Shown piece after piece: positions 22,194 through 33,698 of a DNA stretch of 64,000 nt. The stretch spans positions 1 to 64,000 of the forward strand of contig OUQQ01000198.1 in NCBI GenBank assembly GCA_900404475.1, in the 5' to 3' direction. Under the pieces are notes generated by a model. It was not told the DNA's origin. It searched no databases and saw only the letters and a program-made list of their open reading frames with translations. This DNA comes from Spongospora subterranea. Lineage: Eukaryota; Endomyxa; Phytomyxea; Plasmodiophorida; Plasmodiophoridae. The position numbers and the translations under genes were made by a program. Each line of letters begins with the position of its first letter. Positions within the stretch are counted from its first letter, which is position 1.

Positions 22194-23746
22194 TTATGGA
22201 AATCCAGTCGTTTTGTCGCTTTCTTTACGGGTCTCCATCGTCGGGTCTAGTCTGGGGGAGGTCGCATCCATCGGTTTGTCGAATTCGTCGTCGAATTCGT
22301 CGTCGAATCCCGTGTATATATCGTTGGCGAACGATTCCCTCAGACTTCGCAGTCGGGTAAACAGAGTGTTCAGGAACTTCTCCCGATTGGCGTGATCCAG
22401 ATTCGCCACGCCATCGCCCCCATCTGGTCAAAATGTCATCAGATATCAGACGCCATCCCATCTTGGCCCGAGTTACCTTGGCGAATGCGCTCGCGGATCC
22501 GCTCAACCTCGCTCCAGATGAACGTGATTGATTCGTCCTGGAGACTCAGGAACCGGCTCAGACTGTTTTTGGCGCTGTGATATTGCCCAAGCAGAACGGC
22601 GTTCTCGGCCTTCGCTGTTTGCATCGCGAATTCCGCGTTCTGGATTTGCGTCTCCAGTTGATGAATGACCTGGTTCTCGACAAACATGTTTCGGGCACTG
22701 TTCTTGGCGCTAGCTTTTTGAGACGACTCGAGTTCGAAGATCAATTTATCATTTGACTTGGATTTCGCGTTCAACTTCTTGATCAGCTTCTGAAAGAAAT
22801 TTGTTCGTTTCGCCAGAATCGTTTCTGTTTCTTTGGAGAGTTCCAACTCCCTTTTCAGCACCTGTTTTTCTTTGTTCAGCTTGGCGTTTTTCGCCAGTAA
22901 TCGCTCGGTTTCTTTACTCTGGTATTGCAACTCGATCGTCATCTGCTCGTTTTCCATGATCGCTCGTTTCGTGGTCGTGTGCAGCTGATCTGTGAACAAA
23001 CGTCCAATGAATCACAAGGCAAGTTCAGGCCCCGGCGGGCAGGTGGTTGCAGTTCGACCTTCCGTCATCGCCAACAGACTCAGCTTGGTCTCCTTGATTT
23101 TTCTGAGCATCTCCTTCTTCAATCGCTCTTTCTCCGACACGTTATGTCTTTCCAGGTCGTTTAGTTTTCTGGTCATCTCTTTCTGCTCCTGTTCCGTTGC
23201 GTTTTTCAAAACCGATAACTCCATTTCCAGCTGCCTCTTCTGTTCCCTAAACCCAGCACGTTAGCCAACGTGTTGTTTGCTATCAGATGGCTCGTACCGA
23301 AATTCACTGAGGCTCTTGCTCTCCCTGGTCAACTTCTCAAGATGTTCTTGCAGCTCTTTTTTCACGTACGAGTTCTGTGATTCCATTCGTTTGATCTCTT
23401 CGTCAGCTTTCTCTTTGATTTCCCGCATGGAAACCTCCAGCTTCTGATTGTTCTGGGTCAAAACCGCGATAATCTTGTCTTTTTGCTCGTTTTCGTTCCG
23501 ATAAAACCAGATCAGGTCGGTCTGAACCGATCGACATTGAATAGAAACAAAAATGAAAGATCCGAGGAGAGAGTAAATTACCTGTTTGGTTTGGGATTGC
23601 TCGGCTTCGGCTTGAATTTCCCCGATCTTATTCTTTAGCTGATGGTTCTCGGCGCCAGCTGCCGCCATTTTATCGGCCACAAATTTTTCGCGAAACATGG
23701 AATCCATAAGTTGCACCTCAGCCGATTTCATGGTCGCTTCCCCCAT
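22194..23746 (-). CDS. CFAP157-like ciliary coiled-coil protein
   Basis: Five exons (23746-23582, 23521-23298, 23246-23059, 22989-22477, 22423-22194) join in frame through introns of 51-69 nt and give 439 residues. Nearly the whole protein is coiled coil. It carries the conserved ciliary stretch ERLKKEMLRKIKETKLSLLAM followed by TTKRAIMENEQMTIELQYQS, which I associate with the CFAP157 group of basal-body and axoneme proteins. The C-terminus is acidic, with a DDEFDDEFD repeat. The start at 23746 is the first ATG of the open exon. The family name is from recall of the motif pattern; a related ciliary coiled-coil family (for example BBOF1-like) is the main alternative. Together with CEP76 it supports a flagellated life stage. 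Confidence 0.72.
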
Positions 23747-24223
23747 TGCACCAAATTTTTTCTCAGGATGAGCCGATCGATTCCAGTACGGTGAGAGATA
23801 GGTATCGAATGGCGAATGCCTCTCTGGATAGGGCGAAACTGGACAAGGGTTCCGACAGTTACCGGTAGATGAAAGATTGGTTAATTACAATATTCAATCG
23901 AAATCAATATCTGAACCATAGAATGGTAATCTGTCTCCGCTCGCCAATGCCAACCATCTAGGGAGCCATTCCTAAACGCAACCGCTCGACCTGAGTCAAA
24001 ATCTGTTTTCTGAACTCGCTCAAGGCCAGTTGCCTTGTACAACTACGCAAGTGCTGTCGTTTGACGTGATAGCATTGCTCAGTACTTGAATGAACAACCG
24101 AATAATTGTCAAGAGAATGTATTGGTGAGACCACAAACGACTCTTATAGGCTGTCGGTGGAAAGGCTCTTCCGCTGAGTGCAGCTACTGGTCGCGAGTCT
24201 TTCCATCTAACCAATAAAACATG
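23747..24223. other. Spacer with nothing recognised
   Basis: No open frame or RNA gene is supported. It should hold the promoter of the leftward CFAP157-like gene. Confidence 0.4.
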
Positions 24224-25289
24224 TTATTCGATCTTCATACAAAATACTCGCCGCGTAAAACGAGCTGCATCTCGATCGTCTTGGTTGCCGTCATGGTCCT
24301 CGATTGCCTCCCCAGGACTTTTACAGCAGAAATCATTCCCGGCCACCTCGTCGCTGAGGTCAATCAGCAAACTATGCAGAACAAAGCAAGCTTCCACCAC
24401 GCGTGCCATTTGACCTGTGGCGTTGCGCCCAGAAGCAATCTCGGCTTTTTGCTTTAAAGGAAGTTTGAGTATGCGGAACCTATTTTTGAGAAAGAATGCC
24501 AATGGTTCGCGTGACACTAATCCGAGTTCGGGAATGCAGATAATTGAAAGGCGACCGAGTAGAAGTCATCGCCTCTTCAATCGGGATGATGACGTTTTGG
24601 GTAGAGCGTAACCCGCATCGCCAGCAATCGAAGTCAGGTTATCATGGAGAATGCGAGCCAAATCTGAATAATTGAAAATGGACTTGCAATTCGCGACCCG
24701 CGACGTAAGTCGTATGGTCAAATTCGTGCCTTGGGATCAACGACCCACTGCCCGTTGATGGCACGATGTCCTTTTCGGCAATACTAGCCCAAACAATCAG
24801 AGAGACGTTCAATTTCGAATATAGTTCCACCAATGACCAACCAAATCCTTCCATAAAACGCTCCACTCTGGTGGTTTGTGCCAAGCGGCATTCAACTAGC
24901 AACAACGACTAGGCAATCCACCCGTCTATGCCTGGATTTCCTCCACATACCGGATTGCGGAAGCTTTGCCCATGCCGGTGCCGCTTCTTGCAAGGAGCCG
25001 CGATGGATGAGTGAAATAATATAGCGAGACAATTGGGCGATCCCGAAAAGAAAAGCCTGCGGCACGAACTCGATCTGCTGACATTATGGCTCGCATTCTC
25101 ATGATAACCTGCCGTCGGAGGGACATTGTTGGCAATGTGGGTTCTGGTGGATTGTTTCACAGGACGACACGTCTGATGTATTACCACTGATGACAAGCCC
25201 CTCAACGTCACCACACCCCTCCTGCACAAAATCGCATCACAAGGCGCTACGACATGTTGCAACAGAACGAGACGCATGATGAGACGCAT
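24224..25289 (-). pseudogene. Decayed PIF/Harbinger (DDE_Tnp_4) transposase
   Basis: Minus-strand fragments in three frames follow Harbinger order. A GMGKASAIRYVEEI-like recognition region (about 24980-24930) is followed by an insert and the SIAGDAGYALPKT segment at about 24632-24585, holding one expected catalytic Asp. Then come FRILKLPLKQKAE and ACFVLHSLLIDLSDE at about 24480-24330, the family's C-terminal signature. Frame changes and stops between fragments show it is dead. Harbinger elements cut and paste with a DDE nuclease plus a separate SANT/Myb-like protein; a possible relic of the latter lies at 28942-29636. Confidence 0.6.
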
Positions 25290-25880
25290 TCCCTCGAGGC
25301 AATAGTAGTAAGAACTCAGATAATAGCAGAATGAGTTTTTTGCATTACAGTAAGTCTCCTCGCTTCATCGGTTGAATCAATCGTCACGAGCAAAACCAGC
25401 CGTCATCAGACGCACTGCTCAAATCAGCTGCAGCTGTCGCACAGAAAACGGTTGGGACGTGGACGTCGATTGTTACGGCCATCACGTGCAAGTTCGTCAT
25501 CAATGATAGCAACGACAGTCCCGATAATAGTCAGGATGGCGTCTATCGTTGTTGCAACATTGGAGCTGCGGCTACGACTTGTTTTTGAGTCATGAAAAGA
25601 ACATCTGTTAGAAAAGGTCCTTGACCTCTTGAAAAGAGGTTCCTAATGAAGGTTAACGACGGAGAGTGTTGGGACCGTCATGACTGATATGAAGTGTTCG
25701 CCATATTGTTACGACGTATTTTTGCGGTTCTAAACAGCGACAAAATCATTGATTGGTGTTGAAATTGTATTGATTCTGATACGAAGAGACGGTGTATGGG
25801 TAACTAAGAGCCACATGCTATTGGCTTAAACCCATTGAGACGTTCACAAACGTCGATCCATGCTATATGATTCAAAAGAA
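25290..25880. other. Intergenic, nothing recognised
   Basis: No coherent coding frame, RNA or repeat seen. Confidence 0.4.
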
Positions 25881-26265
25881 TTAGTTCCTGTATTTCATAT
25901 CTACCACGAATACGGATTCCATGGCGATTGATCGATATTATTTCTTGTTTTCGTGCTCCAATGTTTCGTCTTCCCTTTTTCGTGTACTCTTTCGTGCTCT
26001 GTACTCTTTCGTGTTCCCTTGGTTCGACCTTGCTTTACCTCATCTTTAGCTTCGGTCGGAGGGGGGAATTAGTTCCTATATTTCATATCTACCACGAGTA
26101 CGGAATCCATGGCGATTGATCGATATCGTACTGGTCTCATGCCTTCTCGGTTCTTTCACCTCTAATAAAATCATTCTTGTTTTCGTGCTCCTGTGTTCCG
26201 TGTCCCTTTTTCGTGTACTCTTTCGTGTTCTGTACTCTTTCGTGTTCCCTTGGTTTGTGTGCTTT
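25881..26265. repeat. Tandem direct duplication (about 190-bp spacing)
   Basis: TTAGTTCCTGTATTTCATAT at 25881 recurs at 26069 with the following CTACCACGA...GGCGATTGATCGATAT. A second shared block, TTCTTGTTTTCGTGCTCC...TTCGTGTTCCCTTGGTT, lies at about 25941-26022 and 26176-26260. Within each, CTCTTTCGTG is repeated. Minus-strand frame 26529-26137 covers the second unit and is unrecognised. Confidence 0.7.
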
Positions 26266-26529
26266 ATTTAACAAGGAAATCATCACTTTTGAGTTTCCAA
26301 ATTCCAGAATATGTAGCCCCGAGGTAAAACTTGGTTTCAGGTCAAAGGATGTACTGCGATATTCGAATGTGCCTCGATCTGCGTTGTTTTTCCACCTGAT
26401 TAATACATTCAAAATCTTGTCCAGTAATAAAAAGACCCAGAATGCGCCCATTCTGTCTGTCACTCGCTTGGAGTCGGTTACATCACGATTCCACACATAT
26501 TCGACTTTTCCTTTCGAGGAACTGCCCAC

Positions 26530-28941
26530 CTGTAGACCCGCATAACCAACGATATCGTCAGATTATGGCGAAACCAAACGACATATTGTTATCATTTCGG
26601 CAATGAAGCATTGTTTTATGAACGAGCTCAAGTTGGAAGATGTCGCGATAGTTTGACTAATGTTTCATTTTTCGATGAGACCCAACACTCTGTGACTACC
26701 TGCACGGCATGGCCTACTTGGACTGAGTCAAGCTCTTCTAAACAACAGAGTGACGTGTAGACGGCGCTAATGTTACGCATGCGACACATCACGGATTTCT
26801 ATTTCACGATGAAACGATCGACATTGTAATCATTCTGCTAATACATGAACAGAGTAAGCATCGCTTTGCAGGTTCAAAGTTGGGCGCTGATTCCACCTGA
26901 TCAACGTGCAGGAACAGGAATGGTGAAGAGATGCCCGAATAGCGCCAATCCGTTTGGTTGTGATAGGCAGGAACCGGAAAGAATGCGGGCACCGTCAACG
27001 TATTGCAATCAAATTACAGGAGCTGTTGCCGAATGCGTTGATACAACTTGAGGATCTACAGCATTTTAAGGCACAGGGTTATGGTTTACAGCATCTCTAC
27101 GTTGTCAAGTCTGATCATAACTCGGCAAGTACCACAGCGCCTTAAGATGCTGGGTAGCTCATCTAGATGCACTAACATATTCGGCATTGGTTCCTGTACA
27201 ATTGATTGCAACCGCGTGCTGCGGCCCCGGTCCTGCCAGGTGTGCAATTTCTTATGTTGTTCAATCAGTGGTTGAGCGTTTTGCTGCCCAGTCCCAACTT
27301 TTGCGTTTGAATTGCACCCACCTCCAAAATACGAACCATGATTGCCTTTAATAATGTGTTTCCTGCTTCCATTCTACATTTTTTCAGTCTAATCGGTACT
27401 TAACTTCTTTAGACGGCTCCAAACCCTCTAAAAGCTTTCTGTAAACGCACATTCAAAGAAAGAGCTAGAAACACGCTGTCAACGCGTAGTGATAAAGTCG
27501 GGACCAGGATTTAGCCGACTCGGAACTGAGTAAATGAAAATTCAATAAACTTAATGAAAAGTTTCTCTACGCCCGCAACTCCGCGCCACTTGACATGAAT
27601 TTTTCGTCTTTCGCCCAGGTAGACAGGTAGACAATAAGGTTCATCATCTCTCCGCCTGAACAATTTTGAATCTCAGCAGTACATTATGGTTAATCGCATT
27701 GATTGCGGCACTGAAGTTATCGAGTTTTTGCAGCAGCGGCTAGATGCCGGTGAATCCAGCGACGAAATAGTTCGACTGCTTCGCGAACATGCTCAGATTG
27801 ATTCCAGGGTTTCAACCGTGCAGAGATGGATCAAGCGACACTACTCCGACAGCGCTGCAGCGTTCCAATGTATGGTTGGCTGACGTCTAACTCATGTTTC
27901 GTCGTGGCCAGACACACGAGTAAGTTTTGCACTACCGAAATCATATCACTGTCGTTACAGTATATTGTTCAGGTATTTTCGAGATAATCGATTGGGAAGG
28001 TTTGCGATAATGAATGTTGGATGACGCTGGTCGATTGTAGGAAACTGTGCGAAATTTATTTTGAAATGGCGCTGAGTTGTGGATCTCGAATTCCCTAATT
28101 TCAAAAAAAAAAAATTCAGACGATTTGTAGACTCGAATCTGATATAATACAAAACCTTAAAAACGTTGCTTTCGGTCTGAGATTGCTGAGGCATTTTGAA
28201 CCTAGCTGCTGATATTGACGATTCGGAGGGCACGTGGTGTTCTTATCATCCAATTATTTACTCGCAAAGCTGAGAGTGCTATAACGACAAAAGGTTTCCA
28301 AACTCAAATATTTTCGATTTCTCAGGATGCTCGAGGGTGTTCAAATAAATCGTTGATTCAGTCTCACGTTAAATTTGTAGATGGGAGCTGCCCTTTGTTG
28401 TTCGCGTATCCAAACAAAGGAATGTTGCCGCTTTCAACAACAACTTTGTTTCGATGAGGCCCTCTTGCTCATGCAGCCACTGACCCCTATCACTTCCTGG
28501 TTAATTTAAACCTGGTCGTGTTTGAATTCACTCTCGTGATCACTGTTTCATTGCCGATAGATGTGATTACCATGTACAGTATCTCAGTATACGGTGATTC
28601 GCAGAGGCACACATTTGAAAAAAAAAACATCAGTTACCAGCAGCTCGATGACCAAATTGCACTCCTTTGATGAATTTCTATCAAAATTTTTAATCTAACC
28701 GAATCAAGCAATCTCTTGTCACAAGAGCTTGCATGATATTCAAACAAACTCAATTAACGTATTAGAGGGTGCTTCAAGTAGTCAATCCTTGACCATTGTT
28801 GCATCTGCTGTTGATACATCCTCCTGGAGTTCAAGAGTCTTCGACAAAAGCAATCGATCTGTAATAATGCTGGTGTGAATGGATTCCGCCAATCACATTG
28901 CACGAATCTAAATTTTTTCAACTCCATAGCACACTTTTGGC
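26530..28941. other. Gene-poor stretch with one small HTH-like frame
   Basis: The only frame worth recording is 27686-27883 (+): ATG, 65 residues, with EIVRLLREHAQIDSRVSTVQ and RWIKRH resembling a helix-turn-helix. It could be a transposon relic. The rest, including poly-A runs near 28105 and 28620, shows nothing I can name. Confidence 0.35.
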
Positions 28942-29636
28942 GAGGAAACCTTCGTCGATGGATAACGACATCAGTGATGATGAGATTGTGGCGATGTTGG
29001 CAGTAGATGACACTCGTCCAAGTATCACTTCTGCACATTACGTGGCATGTCCTTCTGGTAGTGCTGCGCCTCTACACACACCAAAAAAGCGCCGCGGTAG
29101 ACCATCACTCCAGCCAAATTGTAGGAATTCATGACGCCAACTGGACATCGGAAATTATAGAAGTCCTCCTTGAACAAAGGACGATGTTGACGCGCTTATT
29201 TGCTGACGCACGCAACAAGAACTCGGTCCAGTTGGGTTGGTCGCGGCTGATGTTGTCTGTCAACAACAGATGCCAATCAAATTTTCACCCTAGCAAATAA
29301 AAGACGAGCATTCCAATCTTAATACTATGTATTGCAAAAAGAAACTGGCAATAAGAAAAGACGCCAGTCATCTGTGCGTCAGCAAACAAGCGCGTTAACG
29401 GCGTCTTTTGTTCAAGGAGGACTTCTGTCATTTACGATGCCCAGTTGGCTTCATGGTCCCCTACATTTGGTTGGAGTGATGGCCTACCGCGGCGCTTTGT
29501 TCGTGTGTGCAGAGGCACAGCAATACCAGAAGGACAAGGCACGTAAGGTGCAGAAGGAATACTTGGACGAGTGTCATCTACTACCAACATCGCCACAGCA
29601 TCATCATCACTGAAGTCGTGATCCAAAAGTTTCCTC
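28942..29636. repeat. Inverted duplication of a SANT/Myb-like gene fragment
   Basis: The left arm 28942-29211 and the right arm 29375-29636 are reverse complements with about 15% differences; the loop is 163 bp. Both arms encode DDTRPSI.SA.YV.CPSG followed by an AT-hook-like KRRGRPSLQPN and HDANWTSEIIEVLLEQR. The left arm runs on to RLFADARNKNSVQLGW. The W...LL...F.....K....GW pattern is typical of Myb/SANT-like domains that accompany Harbinger elements. Neither arm holds a complete gene. Confidence 0.75.
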
Positions 29637-29798
29637 ACCAAGATTACGCATTTTCAAAGAAGCGATATGTACAAGGTAACTGATGGCTGTCGTGATTATC
29701 ATTATGGTTACGAGAATCTCCGATATCATGATCCGTTCGGCCTCAAATGCTATTTTACAGTTCCGGATTCTCCGAACATTCTTCCATTCTGAAAATCG

Positions 29799-31660
29799 AT
29801 GTTTTTGGAATGGGTGATCGTGTTGCTGCTTGCAGCAGCACATTTATTTAGTCCTGCAGAGTGTTCCGAAGCTGTCACCTCTATAGGTGGTCCAACAGCT
29901 TCGGGAACAGCTCCTGTACAGATAGCTGCGACCCCTGTGGCGGTTTCCTCTGTACCTGCACCAGTTCCCGCTGTCCCTGCACCCGTTCCTCATGTACCAG
30001 TTCCCCCTGTAGCTCCAGCAGATCCTCGTGTCGCTGCACCCGTTCCACCCGTTGCTGCACCTGTTCCACCAGTAGCTGCCCCCGTTCCTCCTGTAGTTCC
30101 ACCAGTTCCTCCTCAACCCCCATTTATCCCAATATCGAGGTTTGCGCTGTTTTCCCAACGGTTCAGCAATTTTGGTCCTTTTGCACCAATTTTAGACTGT
30201 GATGGAGTCCCTCTTGCTCCACTTACTGCCGACTTCCTACCACATCCTCGGCTAATTCCCGAACTACCTCCACCTCCTCCTCCTCCTCCAGTGCCCGTTC
30301 CAGTTCCTCTTGCGGCGGCCGTCATTCCTCCCCTGCCTCCAATCCCCCCAATTCCTCCCATCCCGCCTATCGTTCCAATCATTCCTCCTCTTCCTCCAAT
30401 TCCCCCTATTCCTCCTATCCCCCCTATTGTTCCAATCATTCCTCCTCTTCCTCCAATTCCCCCTATTCCTCCTATCCCCCCTATTGTTCCAATCATTCCT
30501 CCTCTTCCTCCAATTCCCCCTATTCCTCCTATCCCCCCTATTGTTCCAATCATTCCTCCTCTTCCTCCAATTCCCCCTATTCCTCCTATCCCCCCTATTG
30601 TTCCAATCATTCCTCCTCTTCCTCCAATTCCCCCTATTCCTCCTATCCCCCCTATTGTTCCAATCATTCCTCCTCTTCCTCCAATTCCCCCTATTCCTCC
30701 TATCCCGCCNNNNNNNNNNNNNNNNNNNNNNNNNNNNNNNNNNNNNNNNNNNNNNNNNNNNNNNNNNNNNNNNNNNNNNNNNNNNNNNNNNNNNNNNNNN
30801 NNNNNNNNNNNNNNNNNNNNNNNNNNNNNNNNNNNNNNNNNNNNNNNNNNNNNNNNNNNNNNNNNNNNNNNNNNNNNNNNNNNNNNNNNNNNNNNNNNNN
30901 NNNNNNNNNNNNNNNNNNNNNNATCATTCCTCCTCTGCCTCCAATTCCCCCTATTCCTCCTATCCCCCCTATTGTTCCAATCATTCCTCCTCTTCCTCCA
31001 ATTCCCCCTATTCCTCCTATCCCCCCTATTGTTCCAATCATTCCTCCTCTTCCTCCAATTCCCCCTATTCCTCCTATCCCGCCTATCGTTCCAATCATTC
31101 CTCCTCTTCCTCCAATCCCCCCTATTCCCCCCATCGCACCTGTAGTTCCAATCATTCCTCCTCCGCCTCCAATTCCCCCTATCCCTCCCATCCCGCCTGT
31201 CGTGCCACTTATTCCCCCTCCGCCTCCAATTCCCCCTATTCCTCCCATCCCGCCGCCAGTACCACTTGTGCCTCCTCCGCCTCCAATTCCTGCCGTTGCT
31301 CCCATCCCGCTGGCCGTGCCAATTAGGCCTCCCCCGCCTCCGATTCGTCCTGTTGCTCCCATCCCCCGTGTCGTGCCAGCTAGACCTCCTCCGCCTCCAA
31401 TTCCTCCCCCAATCAGGCCCCCTCCTCCTCCAATCCCTTCTGTTGTTGCCATCCTCCCTGTTGTGCCAATCAGTCCTCCTCTGCACGTCCCTATTCCTCC
31501 AATCCCTCCTGTCGCCCCCAGGCCTCCTGTACCTCCAGTTCCCCCAGTCGCTGCTCCAGTCACTCCAGTTGCTGCTGCAGTTCCCCCGGTCGCTGCTCCA
31601 GTTACTCCAGTTGCTGCTCCAGTTTCCCCAGTACAATGCCGCCAATGCGGGACATCGTAA
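29799..31660 (+). CDS. Secreted-type proline-rich repeat protein
   Basis: ATG 29799 begins a clear signal peptide (MFLEWVIVLLLAAAHLFSP, likely cleaved near AECSE). Then come PVPP-type repeats, a short non-repetitive island (about 30120-30260, with RFALFSQRFSNFGPFAPIL), and a 57-nt tandem repeat encoding PPLPPIPPIPPIPPIVPII. After the assembly gap the repeat resumes, becomes degenerate and ends in PVAAPV repeats and a Cys-containing tail CRQCGTS with the stop at 31658. The frame before the gap and the frame of the C-terminal part (31202-31660) differ by the gap, whose true length is unknown, so continuity is inferred. Such composition suggests an extended polyproline extracellular or wall-associated protein. 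The long minus-strand frame opposite is a by-product of the repeat. Confidence 0.7.
30322..31140. repeat. 57-bp coding minisatellite
   Basis: At least five exact 57-bp units lie before the gap (30381, 30438 and so on) and about three after it. Copies before the gap are almost identical, which explains the assembly failure. Confidence 0.92.
30710..30922. other. Assembly gap (213 N)
   Basis: A run of undetermined bases inside the 57-bp repeat array. The repeat number and reading phase across it are unknown. Confidence 0.99.
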
Positions 31661-33698
31661 CCCTACAATCCACGAGGAAGCGATGACTCTTACAATAAAG
31701 CAAATAACCAATTTGTTACCCAAATATGAATTTGAACTAGTAGTACTTTGAAGTTGATAGAAGATGCAATGTGTGTTGGCATGCGCTGCACAAAGGTTCA
31801 AGTCTTTGAACCTACCGGTAGCTGCACCAGTAGCTGCTGTATCACAATCATTGATCCTGTGTGCGGCCCATGCCTTCCACTGAGGTCTTGACTACAGTAC
31901 CACGGTTGACAGTTAGGGACATGATATCATGGCTATGCAATGCCACACCCCAATCTGGTCTATTCTTCATCATCAGCAATTTTAGGAGGTTTAACAAATG
32001 GCTCCACAAATTTAAGTTTGAGCGTAATCACCCATTTTAAATACGGATCCTCAAGTGCACATTCATATCCAATTTTGACGCTCAGGCAAGTGCCGATGAG
32101 GTTACAATTCCAAAGTAAACGTTGTTCTCACAAGACAAAACGCGAGCTGTAGGCTATACCAAGTTCTAAGGTCAATGTTTTGAATGACCATTCAGACAAG
32201 TGAAGTAAGCATTTGGCATTCTGTAGTTTCGACACAGTATTTATGCGGTTTTCTGACCAGAAGTGAAGCTTTTAAGATATATCTATCAATTCAAGAGGCA
32301 CTCATCGTGGAATTGAGACATATCGCATCTTTCGAAGATCACCGGTTGATGTCGCAAATTAAACGAATGCATAACGTCAAGTGGCTTTGCACCCGCTGTT
32401 TTTGGTGTGCGCCGATCAAAACCGCATTTTGCAAGCTCTGCGGTGTCTTCATGAGGCTGTAGAAGAAACAGAGACTTTAATGCCAGCATTACGAGAGATA
32501 AAATGCCCGAATGCACCAAAAAATGATGTGTATCATGCATCAAACTTTTTGACCATCAAAAAACGAGTATAACACTCCACTGCAGGAAATATATTACTAT
32601 TTCTCACAACAACTTCACTGATTGTTTTAACAGGCCTATCATGCCCACAGCAACTGTTCATAAAACCATTCCGTTATCAAGAAACGCGAAAACGTGTAAG
32701 AAACGCATATCACTACATATTCGTAAAGATTTTTGACCACATCCAGTGAAAGCTAAAAAAGAATTGAAAAAACAGTACCGGGCGATCAGGTGGGGCAATA
32801 CTGTTTTCCTTTTTTATGCCTGATCAAATGATCATAACCATCGGGGACCCTGATTTAGAGTAGAAACACTTTCTAGAATACGCATTTACTAAGGTTCGGT
32901 GTAAGCACAAACCCCATAGGGGGCGAAATTGGGGCTACAGAAACTGCTTTGCGTAGATGACTGTAATCGACGTACGGTAGTATTGTTTTATCTAAATGAA
33001 TCAACTGCTTGCTACACGACTTGTTTGTTATTGCCTCTGCTGAAGTGTAGAGTGCTCTGGCGGCGGTCACTCATTAGGTCAACGTGAACGGGCAGTAACA
33101 ACGCGTTCCAACACAGGAGCGGATGACGACTTTTTTCAAGCATCGTAAAGGCAATGGGCGCGATAGAGCACAGTAACGACAGATAATGCTGAGTGAATTT
33201 TCGCTACGTCGGTATACCTGGAAAGGTTTCCCCTCTCCGAACCTCGTCTCTGTTGATGTAACGCCATAGTGCTGTGCAACAGTTGAAGGTCCAGTCTTCA
33301 GTGAATGACAGCAGGAGGGCCATTGGAAGTCGGTCCGTGTCCATTCCGTGACTGGAAAACACACTCAACCAGTCAAATTTGTGACGGGGGGAAGGCCCAA
33401 AATAGGCATGTCCAGACTAGGAATGCTACATGTCTGCCCTGACCGACTGAAATCCTTGCGTAGCCGGCATCCTTCACTATGCAATATCTTGCCAGACCTT
33501 GGAGTAGACCTTTGGTGTTTCACACTTGCGCCGTCGGGTGCGATCCGACATTATTTTCTTGAGGTTGAGGAGCGACTCAAATTGCGATTGCGTCTTGGAA
33601 CCACCCGGTACGATCGGCTTAATGATCCTATAATATCGGAATGTGGTACCTGATAAAATGCCATTCTCATAGCATTATTCATATTATCCTGTCGCTTT
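31661..33698. other. Intergenic stretch, no recognised gene
   Basis: Short frames at 32184-32572 (+), 32543-32286 (-), 33364-33074 (-) and 33348-33653 (+) have no family features I know. The plus frame near 32290-32570 (RMHNVKWLC, QALRCLHEAVEE) could be a transposon scrap. Confidence 0.35.

Noticed and set aside
24221..24457. Plus-strand open frame with a signal-like stretch
   Set aside because: It is the complement of the Harbinger relic's conserved C-terminal region.
30113..31801. A 562-codon minus-strand open frame opposite the proline-rich gene
   Set aside because: It is Gly/Ile repeat translation of the 57-bp minisatellite and includes the N gap; the plus strand has the signal peptide.
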